From assembly GCA_913009865.1 (NCBI GenBank), contig CAJVYK010000001.1, forward strand, positions 1 to 38,234: DNA of 38,234 nt, given 5' to 3'. The translations under genes and the position numbers were made by a program. Shown here in pieces: positions 25,178 through 33,020 of the stretch. Source of the DNA: an uncultured bacterium (lineage in GTDB: Bacteria > Planctomycetota > Phycisphaerae > Sedimentisphaerales > Anaerobacaceae). Positions within the stretch are counted from its first letter, which is position 1, and each line of letters starts with the position of its first letter. The notes under the pieces were generated by a model, which worked only from the letters and a program-made list of their open reading frames with translations, was not told the DNA's origin and did no database searches.

Positions 25178-26617
25178 ATGGTCTTACGTAGAATTGTTGC
25201 GGTAAGCAGGGATACAGAAATTCAACGATTGGCTCGGCGGGTTGGCCGGGAAATATTTGTGGCTGACGACTTGGCCGAGACCCTGGACATCATTAAGACA
25301 GTCGGACCTGATTTGGTTATTTTTGATGATAGGTTTGGTCCGGGTCATACCCACAAATTCCTTGATACAGTTGGTAAAAATTCAATAAATGTTCCCATCG
25401 TAATAGTTGATGACGGTGAGAACGGGACCGGCTCGTCTGCAGAGTTTATACGGATGGGGGCCGTGGACTGTCTACAGGGCAAGGGCGATTACAGCCGGCT
25501 GGAACAGATTGCAAGCCGAATAAAAAATAAATCCGAACCAGCCGGCGCTGAAAGAGGCACTCTAAAAACCTTCTTTGCTGAAGACTATGCCGCTTCTGTC
25601 GCTATGGTCGGGCGGAGTAAAGCGATACTGGACAAGCTCAAAATGATTAGACTTGTCGCTGCCAGCCGGTGCAATCCGGTTTTGATTGTCGGAGAAACGG
25701 GCACGGGCAAAGAATTAGCGGCTAAGGCAATACATATTCTAAGGCACCGCAATGAAGCGTTTGTAGCTGTAAATTGTGCGGCACTGACGGCTAATCTGCT
25801 GGAAAGTGAACTTTTTGGCCACGTGAAGGGCTCTTTTACAGGGGCTGACAGCGAAAAAATGGGGCTCCTGGAGCTGGCGGGGGCCGGCACGCTCTTTCTT
25901 GATGAGATTTCTGAAATGCCAATGGACCTGCAGGCCAAGCTGCTGCGTGTCATCCAGGAAAAAAACTTCCGAAAAGTCGGAGGTATCAAGAATATCGCCT
26001 GCAAAGCTACGATAATGGCCTCGAGTAATCGCAATCTCTATAAAGAAAGCAGAGCCAATCGCTTCCGGAGTGACCTCTATTATCGGCTGAGTATATGTCC
26101 TATTACTATCGCCCCCCTTAGAACACCTGAGCGAAGAGAAGATATTCCGCTTCTGGCTGAATATTTCCTTGAGACATCAACTATATGCCCGGAAAAAAAA
26201 GGTAAGATAACCTCACTGACTAAATTGGCTGTTGAAGCCCTGCAAAGGCATAACTGGCCGGGCAATGTCCGCGAACTGCGTAATGTTATTGAAAGGGCAA
26301 TACTGCTGGAAACAACAGACAAAATCGGCCTAAGCAGTATTGCAATCAACTCCCTCGAATGTGGTGAGCTATCGGAAGCTGGGCCGGCTGGCAACATCAA
26401 AGATTTTTCACTGGAAAAGGCCGAACGTGAGCTGATTGCCCGGGCCCTGCAGGAAACGGGCTGGCAGAAAACCAGAGCGGCCGGGCTTCTTGGCATAACC
26501 AGGGCAACCCTCTACGCAAAGGTCAAGCAGTACAACATCGAAAAAGGTTCGTATGTTGCAAAAGGATTGCAAAACGAATTCTTAGCGCCGTCCCTGCCTC
26601 AGCTCGTAACGATGTAA
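25178..26617 (+). CDS. Sigma-54 activator with degenerate receiver (NtrC/FleQ-like), first of two
   Basis: 479 residues: receiver-like domain (about 4-118), AAA+ domain (about 143-375), Fis-type helix-turn-helix (about 430-455, QKTRAAGLLGITRATLYAKV). The ATPase has Walker A GETGTGKE (172-179), Walker B LFLDE (239-243) and the sigma-54 contact loop as GSFTGA (218-223) in place of the usual GAFTGA. In the receiver, an Asp is kept at the phosphorylation position (D50 in LVIFDDR), but the usual acidic pair is replaced (VAVSRDTE) and the KP block reads GKG. It therefore may act without phosphorylation, as FleQ does. ATG at 25178 with a weak AGGGG upstream. It lies divergent from flgD and is the best candidate to fire the two sigma-54 promoters here. 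Confidence 0.9.
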   Translation: MVLRRIVAVSRDTEIQRLARRVGREIFVADDLAETLDIIKTVGPDLVIFDDRFGPGHTHKFLDTVGKNSINVPIVIVDDGENGTGSSAEFIRMGAVDCLQGKGDYSRLEQIASRIKNKSEPAGAERGTLKTFFAEDYAASVAMVGRSKAILDKLKMIRLVAASRCNPVLIVGETGTGKELAAKAIHILRHRNEAFVAVNCAALTANLLESELFGHVKGSFTGADSEKMGLLELAGAGTLFLDEISEMPMDLQAKLLRVIQEKNFRKVGGIKNIACKATIMASSNRNLYKESRANRFRSDLYYRLSICPITIAPLRTPERREDIPLLAEYFLETSTICPEKKGKITSLTKLAVEALQRHNWPGNVRELRNVIERAILLETTDKIGLSSIAINSLECGELSEAGPAGNIKDFSLEKAERELIARALQETGWQKTRAAGLLGITRATLYAKVKQYNIEKGSYVAKGLQNEFLAPSLPQLVTM

Positions 26618-27036
26618 GGTAGCAATTCTCCAAAACCTCTCCTGAGTGAAGTCGAACGGGCCAGATTCTTTTTTGGTTGAATTGTCGAATTTTGGTTTGT
26701 TCAAAATGTGAAATTTTTAAAAAAGAGTTTTTAAAACTTTTATTTCAGACGCAATAAAGCAGAACACTGATTTCTGTCAGAAAATCTGCCGGCTCGTCTA
26801 AAATACTGACACCTTCCATATCTCATAAAGTATATTTCATAAAGCATATCCGGTTTTTCGCTTCACGCTTCAGGTTTCACGATTCAAACACAACTCTGGC
26901 ACAATTGTTGCTATATGTTGGGAATGCGGGCTACCATTTTGCAATTTGCCGCAGAATAGGGGATGCGTTAGCTCTCCGTCAGGAGTCCATAGGACTGCTA
27001 CAGGTAAACGCTAAGCTGAGGGCGAAGTCGGAATTT
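26618..27036. other. 419-bp gap upstream of the envelope TPR gene
   Basis: After the activator's stop there is a stretch reading CTCCTGAGTGAAGTCGAACG (about 26639-26658), very like a dispersed 'cCTGAGcGAAGTCGAAg' repeat seen in many bacterial genomes. An AT-rich, T/A-run segment (26690-26750) follows, then a word-repeat segment (CGCTTCACGCTTCAGGTTTC, about 26859-26878) and a sigma-54 promoter (26897-26912). No gene is supported; the frame that opens with TTG at 26905 begins upstream of the predicted transcript start. Confidence 0.55.
26897..26912 (+). promoter_or_regulatory. Sigma-54 promoter (-24/-12) for the envelope TPR operon
   Basis: TGGCACAATTGTTGCT is an exact TGGCAC-N5-TTGCT match, the same quality as the site before flgD. 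The -12 C is at 26911, giving a start near 26923. This start point lies downstream of the TTG at 26905, so the first gene must start later, at the ATG at 27037. Confidence 0.87.
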
Positions 27037-29544
27037 ATGGCCACAGAAAAACAACCTATTATCGAAAAGAACTCTTCCGAAGTACCTTCGGACAGCGAAT
27101 TATCTGCAGGAGAACCGCTGAGCGAATCGCAGATACCAGAACGTGAAGTGTTTGACGAAGACGAAGATTTTTACAAATATGAGGCGGATTCGGAACAGCA
27201 TGCGACGGTGCAAATTGGGCGTAAGCATTTTTCGACCGTCCAGAAAGTCCTCGTTGTCGGTATCGTTGTGATTGTGGCAGCGCTGCTGTATGCCTTGTTG
27301 AAATCTCCATCAACACCTGCCGGCGGAGAAACAGCTCTCGGTCAACAAAGACCTGCTCCTGAACCGCTGGTTGAAAATGCCGCACAGGCAGTATCGCAGC
27401 AAATCATAAAATTATCCCCTGCCAACCCGGCAGGTGTCCCGATGACGATACAGCCGTTGTCTTTGAAAGTTGCTCAGGACTTCTATTCAGAAGGAGATTA
27501 CCAGAAGGCCTATGCCGCCTATAACCAGCTTCGCCAAAATCTTCCCGCAGGCACGGAAGCAGAATCGCTGAGGGATTTTCTTCAGCTTGAAATGGCTCTC
27601 TGTATGAAGAAAGCCGGCGATTACGACCAGGCCGGCCGTCTGTTCAGAAGGGCTTCGAAAAGCCGATCACCTGTTGTAAGGGTGGTGGCCAATTACCACC
27701 GCAGCCTGCTCGAAATGCGGAAAAAGCAATATCTAAGAGCACGAACCAGAGCTTATCAAACAATCGCCTTAATTGACGCAGTGGATTTGGGCCGAGATTG
27801 GGCTTTGTCGCTGAAGCGGGATTGTTACTTCCTGGTTGCTGAGTGCTTGAGCCGTAATGTCCTTTCGCTTTGCGACGCCGATAAAGAGCTTCCAGATGAT
27901 TTGTGGAGCAATCCCGGCGCACCGGAAGAACTCTTCACCAACCTAAGCGAAGTACAACTGCGAACCGTTTTGAATTCCGGCTCAGAGCAGTTAAGTAAAG
28001 GGCTGCTTGGCCCACAAATTCAGAAACTCGGGCGAGTGAGCGGCTCGCCTCGTTGGTCTGTTACCTGCCGCGGAGCATCGATTGAGGAACTGTTGGCCAG
28101 ATTTGCCGCTAATGCCGGCCTTGATATTCGCTTCTCTTTCGGCGGCGACTCGGCCCTGAAAGGGGCAGACGGTATTCGCAAAAGGCCGGTGAGCTTGTTT
28201 CTGACGGCGGCAACGGTGCAGCAATTCGTCACTGTGGCAGCAGGCGGCGTTGGGTTGGTGGCACGTCTGGATGAGCAAAGAGGTGTAATAAGTATTTTCA
28301 ATCCGGAAAACTATTCGTCTTTATCAGAACATATATCTTTGCTCAGTCAGGAAGCTGTTTCACTTTGGCAAAGATTTTTACTTACGTTTCCCGACGATGA
28401 ACGCAGCACTAATGTTCATTTTGCCATGGGACTTTTGAAAGCGCAAAGAGGCCGGCTAACAGAATCAATCGCAGAATACAAATTGGTGACTAATCGCTCT
28501 TCCGGGACATCCTTGGCACCATTTGCCTTATTACAATCGAGTAAGTTGAAAACCAGCCTGCGGGACTATTCCGGCGCCAGGGAGGATTTGAGTCTGCTCG
28601 TGGAGCAATATCCCGATGTCGAGATTGCCGAGAAGGCCTATTTGTATCTCGCTGATGCTACAATGAAGGCCGGACTTTTGCGACAGGCAGGGAGAGTCTA
28701 TCGAAAAGTTTACAATCTTGATTTGTCCACGGAATCACAGAAGGCGGCAGCACTCGGAGCTGCCAGGTGTTTTTATGAAGAAAAAGACTATGAAACCGCG
28801 GCCAAATGGATGACTCGATACATCGGCTTCGCCAAGAACAGCGCAGGCGGGGATTTGTACTCCGCATATTTTCTACTGGGTAAAACGTTAGCGGCTTTAG
28901 GAAAACCAGAAGCCGCTAACGATGCTTTCCTAAACGCACTGGCGGGAAGTCGGCCTTTGGCAAAAGGAACGCAAAACGGATACCCGACGCAGCTTTCCAG
29001 AGAAGAATATGTGGAAACCGTCTCGGCTCTGGTTAAAGGGTATGTGCGGCAGGAACGCTTCGTCGATGCCCTTGATGTATTGGCGAACATACGCTCAGGG
29101 GTCTTATCCCAGAAAGAATCTGTCGAGATTTTACTACTCAAAAGCGAAATCCTTCGGGCGATGGGGCTGGTTGATAAAGCGGTTGCGGCTCTTGGCGACA
29201 GGACGCAATATTTGTCCGAACCACAATTAAAGGCGAGAATATTATTCGAATTAACCAAATGCTACATCGCTGAAGGGAAATTGGAACTTGCCCGCAGGAA
29301 GTTAACCGAAATTCTTGTTCTCGTCGAACCAGGGCCTTTGGCGGACCAGGTCGCTGTCAAGCTGGCTGGTGTTTGTTTGAAGCTGGGGCAAAATTCCCAA
29401 ACTATTTCTGTTTGTTCGCAGCTTTTAGATTCGGGACCATCAGAGGCGATTAGGCAAAAAGCCCTGGAGCTGTTAGCGACAGCATATAACCGGCAGAAAA
29501 ATTATGACAGGGCGGTATCGGCTCTTTTGGGCAGGTGGAAATAA
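27037..29544 (+). CDS. Membrane-anchored TPR protein with secretin-N-like (STN) domain
   Basis: 835 residues from the ATG at 27037. A highly acidic cytoplasmic N-terminus (about 1-68) leads into one transmembrane helix (about 69-88, KVLVVGIVVIVAALLYALL); the rest should lie in the periplasm. TPR units occupy about 141-240 and 430-835 (for example SEGDYQKAYAAYNQL, EEKDYETAAKWM, AEGKLELARRKL). Between them, residues about 345-422 (GASIEELLARFAANAGLDIR, later PVSLFLTAATVQQFV) resemble the STN/secretin N-domain. No flagellar protein I know has this architecture. The frame extends 44 codons upstream to a TTG at 26905, but that precedes the sigma-54 start point. It heads an operon with a second TPR protein and an activator. 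Possible roles: envelope scaffold, assembly sensor, or a motor-associated ring part. Confidence 0.78.
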   Translation: MATEKQPIIEKNSSEVPSDSELSAGEPLSESQIPEREVFDEDEDFYKYEADSEQHATVQIGRKHFSTVQKVLVVGIVVIVAALLYALLKSPSTPAGGETALGQQRPAPEPLVENAAQAVSQQIIKLSPANPAGVPMTIQPLSLKVAQDFYSEGDYQKAYAAYNQLRQNLPAGTEAESLRDFLQLEMALCMKKAGDYDQAGRLFRRASKSRSPVVRVVANYHRSLLEMRKKQYLRARTRAYQTIALIDAVDLGRDWALSLKRDCYFLVAECLSRNVLSLCDADKELPDDLWSNPGAPEELFTNLSEVQLRTVLNSGSEQLSKGLLGPQIQKLGRVSGSPRWSVTCRGASIEELLARFAANAGLDIRFSFGGDSALKGADGIRKRPVSLFLTAATVQQFVTVAAGGVGLVARLDEQRGVISIFNPENYSSLSEHISLLSQEAVSLWQRFLLTFPDDERSTNVHFAMGLLKAQRGRLTESIAEYKLVTNRSSGTSLAPFALLQSSKLKTSLRDYSGAREDLSLLVEQYPDVEIAEKAYLYLADATMKAGLLRQAGRVYRKVYNLDLSTESQKAAALGAARCFYEEKDYETAAKWMTRYIGFAKNSAGGDLYSAYFLLGKTLAALGKPEAANDAFLNALAGSRPLAKGTQNGYPTQLSREEYVETVSALVKGYVRQERFVDALDVLANIRSGVLSQKESVEILLLKSEILRAMGLVDKAVAALGDRTQYLSEPQLKARILFELTKCYIAEGKLELARRKLTEILVLVEPGPLADQVAVKLAGVCLKLGQNSQTISVCSQLLDSGPSEAIRQKALELLATAYNRQKNYDRAVSALLGRWK

Positions 29545-29566
29545 AGATTAAAACTGAAAGCTCAAA

Positions 29567-30586
29567 GTGAAAAACTACAATTCAAAATTCAAAACTTGCA
29601 AATTTTACGCTGCCGTTTTGCATTTACCACTCCGCACTTTAAGCTTTTCGTTTTTAGTTTTTTGCCTGCCGGCATCCGCAGGACGCGCGGAAATTTCATC
29701 GGAACAACTCGACCCGATTAATCTTATAGCACCCTATTTAGCTAAAATATCGCAAGATGTGAATACGCCGAATACCGTGATGCATGTTGCCACGTTTCAA
29801 CAGGAGCGCCAGTCCGGAAGACGCCTGACGGCGAAGCAGTCGCAAAGCGGTAGTGATATTGCTTCTGTAAACTTCGCAGCTCAGATTGATGAAAAATTGC
29901 CGCAAAGTAGTTTTACCATTGCAGGAAACCCGCATAGTGACCTCGAACGCCAATTGTGGCGGGCCGGGATTAGTATTCCTGAAAGCAAAGAAGATGAGGG
30001 TGGTAAAAATGAACTTCAGCGGATAATCGAGCAAATCCGCTCCGTTGAGTTTAAGCCGGCAAACCGGCCCACCGAACCTGCCGTTGTCGTTGAGCCGACA
30101 CCAATAACCGAAAATGATGAAATTTCAGCAGTTACGGAAACAGAAACAGCCCAGGGGCCTGATAAAATCGAATCCGAATTGCCATATAATCCTGTAAGCG
30201 GCCAAACTTTGCATAAGCTCGAGAACCTATCGCAATATCCTGACCGGCTGGACAATCCTCTTAAGTTGGGAGAGGTTTTGTTTCTCAGCGGACGGCTGAA
30301 AGAAGCGGTGGTGTTTTACAAAGATGCCCTCAAACGCAAAAGTCCGAACGAGGCCGACTCGGCTCCCCTATGGGGCAGGCAGGACAGGGCCTGGATTCTG
30401 TTTCAAATAGGTAACTGCATGAGGGATAGAGACCGGCCAACGGCTATGAAGATGTACAGGCGGCTAATTACAGAATATCCCGATTCGCCGTGGACAGATT
30501 TGGCGAAGGCCAGGAACAAATTAATCGATTGGTATCAGAAAGACAAACCTCGTGAGTTAATTGTCGAAAACAGGGATGAAAATTGA
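29567..30586 (+). CDS. Secreted TPR-like protein
   Basis: 339 residues with an N-terminal signal peptide (LRTLSFSFLVFCLPASAGRA, cleavage near residue 39-42), so periplasmic. The middle (about 60-200) is low-complexity and polar; the C-terminal 120 residues form TPR-like helix pairs (LDNPLKLGEVLFLSGRLKEA and WILFQIGNCMRDRDRPTAMK). It has no enzyme motif. The start is a GTG at 29567, 22 bp after the envelope TPR gene, with only a weak ribosome site; no in-frame ATG occurs before residue 72. Its first codons (KNYNSKFKTCKF) come from repeat-like sequence resembling that upstream of the PilZ gene. It shares a likely operon with the TPR protein before it and may be its partner. Confidence 0.72.
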   Translation: MKNYNSKFKTCKFYAAVLHLPLRTLSFSFLVFCLPASAGRAEISSEQLDPINLIAPYLAKISQDVNTPNTVMHVATFQQERQSGRRLTAKQSQSGSDIASVNFAAQIDEKLPQSSFTIAGNPHSDLERQLWRAGISIPESKEDEGGKNELQRIIEQIRSVEFKPANRPTEPAVVVEPTPITENDEISAVTETETAQGPDKIESELPYNPVSGQTLHKLENLSQYPDRLDNPLKLGEVLFLSGRLKEAVVFYKDALKRKSPNEADSAPLWGRQDRAWILFQIGNCMRDRDRPTAMKMYRRLITEYPDSPWTDLAKARNKLIDWYQKDKPRELIVENRDEN

Positions 30587-30605
30587 AATATGGAGTGTGT
30601 TAGAA

Positions 30606-32165
30606 GTGAATAAAACAGAAATAAACGATGTAAAGCAAGACCGTCAGAAAAGCGGTATTGCAAATGTATTGATAGTTGACAGCGACCCTGAACCGGCTCG
30701 ATTAATACTTGAGATTTTAGCTCGCAAAGGGATTAGCGCCAATCTTGCTAACGATAAAAAAACCGCTGTTGACTTTATGGACAAAGGCGATTACGACCTT
30801 GTGTTCACCGGCGATAAAATAAGTCGGCAGACGGACCTCTCCGGGCAGTCACAGGACGGTTTCGAACTGCTTGCCAAAATCAGGGCGAATTCGCCTGAAC
30901 TGCCGGTGATTATGGTAGCGAAAGCCCAAAAGCGAGGCCCGGAAAACCGGCGGCAAACTATCGAGACAGCCGTCAAGGCCATTCGGGCGGGCTGTTGCGA
31001 TTTCCTAATCAAACCGCTGAACCGTAAAAAAATAGAGGGCCTGCTGGATACCTTCCTGCCTAACCACAGAATTTCAACGCAGGCCGGCGCCGACGAGGGC
31101 GGCCGAAGTCTCTACAGAATTGTGGGCAGAAGCGCCAAACTGTTTCAAACCGTTAATCTGGCTAAAAGAATAGCGCCCACCTCGGCACCGGTTTTGATAA
31201 GCGGTGAAAGCGGGACGGGCAAGGAGCTGATTTCTTTTCTTATCCATCATAAGAGCAAAAGGGCACAGGGGCCATACATCAAAATCAATTGTGCGGCGCT
31301 GAGCGATACGCTTCTTGAAAGTGAGCTGTTCGGCCATGAGAAAGGCGCCTTCACCGGCGCACACATTCGGCGCAGGGGACGATTCGAGATGGCACATGGC
31401 GGGACTTTGCTGCTGGACGAAATCAGCGAAACACCCATAAAATTTCAGGCCAAGCTGCTGCGGGTACTCGAGCAGCAGGATTTCGAACGCGTCGGCGGGA
31501 ATGAAAATGTCAAAGTCAATGTTCGGATAATAAGTACTACCAACAGGGATTTATTACAAGAGGTTTCGGAAGGACGATTCCGTCAGGACCTTTACTACCG
31601 GCTGAGCGGGGTAAGGTTGGTTATCTCGCCTCTGAGAGAACGCTCACAGGATTTGCCTGACCTCGTATGGCATTTTGTCAACCTTTACGTCCGCGAAACG
31701 CAGCGTCGTATCACTAAACTTGACCCTGCGATGATGGATATTTTTGCTAAATACTATTGGCCCGGCAATGTCCGGCAATTGCGAAATGTTGTGTTGACAT
31801 CACTGATTCTGGGAGTCGGCCAAACCCTGTCATTAGCTGATGTCTCCTGGCTTTTCGATGAACTACAGCCACTGCCGGAAATAGCGGACAGCGGGCAGCG
31901 GACAGCGGATAGTAATAGCATAGGGCGCATAGAAAAAGAAAAACTGAACGCTAAACGCTATATGCTAACTCTGCCACAGGTAAACGCTAATTCCGGGCTG
32001 GGGGGAGTGCCGCTTGTGCAGGTAGAGCAGCGGGCGATTTTGGATACTTTACGCCAGACATCGGGCAATCAGACGAAAGCTGCAAACCTGTTGGGTATCA
32101 GTGACAGAACGCTGCGCGGCAAAATACGCCGATACAGGCAGGAAGGCGCTTTGCAGCCGGCCTGA
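30606..32165 (+). CDS. Second sigma-54 activator, receiver lacking the phospho-Asp
   Basis: About 519 residues from the GTG at 30606 (GGAG ten bases upstream); an ATG at 30576 and a TTG at 30561 are in frame and possible. Receiver-like domain about 20-150, AAA+ about 170-410 with Walker A GESGTGKE (200-207), an intact GAFTGA loop (247-252) and LLLDE (268-272), Fis-like helix-turn-helix about 490-512. At the phosphorylation position the receiver reads LVFTGDK, so the Asp is replaced by Gly with an Asp one later, and a short insertion follows. The K of the KP motif is kept. Between the AAA+ and DNA-binding parts lies a linker (about 426-467) from repeat-like DNA at 31885-31975. It is the last gene of the TPR operon, so its level would follow sigma-54 activity. 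Confidence 0.88.
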   Translation: MNKTEINDVKQDRQKSGIANVLIVDSDPEPARLILEILARKGISANLANDKKTAVDFMDKGDYDLVFTGDKISRQTDLSGQSQDGFELLAKIRANSPELPVIMVAKAQKRGPENRRQTIETAVKAIRAGCCDFLIKPLNRKKIEGLLDTFLPNHRISTQAGADEGGRSLYRIVGRSAKLFQTVNLAKRIAPTSAPVLISGESGTGKELISFLIHHKSKRAQGPYIKINCAALSDTLLESELFGHEKGAFTGAHIRRRGRFEMAHGGTLLLDEISETPIKFQAKLLRVLEQQDFERVGGNENVKVNVRIISTTNRDLLQEVSEGRFRQDLYYRLSGVRLVISPLRERSQDLPDLVWHFVNLYVRETQRRITKLDPAMMDIFAKYYWPGNVRQLRNVVLTSLILGVGQTLSLADVSWLFDELQPLPEIADSGQRTADSNSIGRIEKEKLNAKRYMLTLPQVNANSGLGGVPLVQVEQRAILDTLRQTSGNQTKAANLLGISDRTLRGKIRRYRQEGALQPA

Positions 32166-32173
32166 TAATTACT

Positions 32174-32196
32174 CAAACTGACCGATGGCCAGTTTG
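32174..32196 (+). terminator. Hairpin just after the second activator
   Basis: CAAACTGACC and GGCCAGTTTG pair with one mismatch around a 3-base loop, nine bases after the TGA. It is followed by an A-rich, not U-rich, tract, so it may be an RNA-end or stability hairpin more than a classical terminator for this strand. Confidence 0.4.
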
Positions 32197-32203
32197 AAAA
32201 ATT

Positions 32204-32266
32204 AAAAATCAAAGATACCTATACCTAAGGCACAGGTGGCATAAATTAAAAAACAAAATTGCGGAA
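32204..32266. repeat. 63-bp repeat, copy 1 of 2
   Basis: Matches bases 36798-36860 with two mismatches; the first 49 bases are identical. Core: GATACCTATACCTAAGGC, then ACAGGTGGCATAAATTAAA. It lies in a 264-bp intergenic stretch before fliL and is followed at once by a GC-rich hairpin, as the other copy is. No coding role is seen; antisense frames through both copies share a 13-residue tail, which is a by-product of the repeat. Confidence 0.85.
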
Positions 32267-32267
32267 C

Positions 32268-32292
32268 CCCGACAAAGTCGGGATGGCTTTTT
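32268..32292 (+). terminator. Probable intrinsic terminator following repeat copy 1
   Basis: CCCGAC-AAA-GTCGGG (32268-32282) is followed five bases later by a run of five T. This could end transcription from the second activator, separating it from fliL 138 bp downstream. No clear promoter was found between it and fliL. Confidence 0.5.
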
Positions 32293-32429
32293 GATTGTTT
32301 TTTGTTTTACGGAACATATTATTAAATAATGAGTTATAGCAATTTTGGGCCGTAAATCGGTTAGTTTGAGTAATAACTTCGTTGTCCGTGTGGCATCGTG
32401 AAAAAAATACAGTAGTGCGAGGTTGAAAA

Positions 32430-33020
32430 ATGGCAGATAAAAAAGCAGATAAAAAAGAAGTAGAGAAACAAGAAGATTCAAAGGCGGAAAAGAGTGATGG
32501 GAAAGGCCTGGTGAGCCGGTTTTTGCCGTTGATAATAATGGCTGTCGTAGTGGTTGTTTGCGCCGGCGCCGGCTTCGGACTGAGTCGATTACTGGCCGGC
32601 CCCGGTACAGACCAGACGGCAGAGCCGGCTCAAAAAGACGAACCGGCCCAGGCAGAGGACCTGAAAGCCGATGACAGCTCGGCGGCAGAGCATCAAAAAT
32701 CCTGGTATTATGATTTAGAGCCGGTTGTGGCAAATCTCGATGAACCCGGCGTAACACGCTATGTTCGAGCGACGCTGACGCTGGAAATCAGTCCTGAAGT
32801 GGACCAAAAAAAGGGTATCGCTTTTATCGAGGAGAAGAAACCCCTCCTGACAAACTGGCTTACTATTTACCTTGCAGGGCTGGGACTTGAAGATATCAGA
32901 GGGGACAGGAACCTGAAGCATATTCAATTACAAATACTCGACGCCTTTAACGAAAGACTGTTCCCGGATGCCAGGCCCGGCGTTAAGAAAATTCTTTTTA
33001 AGGAATTCGCTATACAATGA
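32430..33020 (+). CDS. fliL: Flagellar basal body-associated protein FliL
   Basis: FliL is a single-pass inner-membrane protein that surrounds the stator. The 196 residues comprise a charged, Lys-rich cytoplasmic tail (about 1-30), one transmembrane helix (about 31-50, FLPLIIMAVVVVVCAGAGF), an acidic linker, and a periplasmic domain with the FliL signature (RYVRATLTLEISPEVDQKKG near 110, later KHIQLQILDAFNERLFP and KILFKEFAIQ). ATG at 32430 with GAGG upstream. Its TGA overlaps the fliM ATG (ATGA), so they are coupled. Length is normal. Confidence 0.94.
   Translation: MADKKADKKEVEKQEDSKAEKSDGKGLVSRFLPLIIMAVVVVVCAGAGFGLSRLLAGPGTDQTAEPAQKDEPAQAEDLKADDSSAAEHQKSWYYDLEPVVANLDEPGVTRYVRATLTLEISPEVDQKKGIAFIEEKKPLLTNWLTIYLAGLGLEDIRGDRNLKHIQLQILDAFNERLFPDARPGVKKILFKEFAIQ

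Noticed and set aside
32209..32757. 182-codon minus-strand frame over the fliL start
   Set aside because: It lies antisense to fliL, and its end is the translated 63-bp repeat, shared with another antisense frame at 36803-37063.
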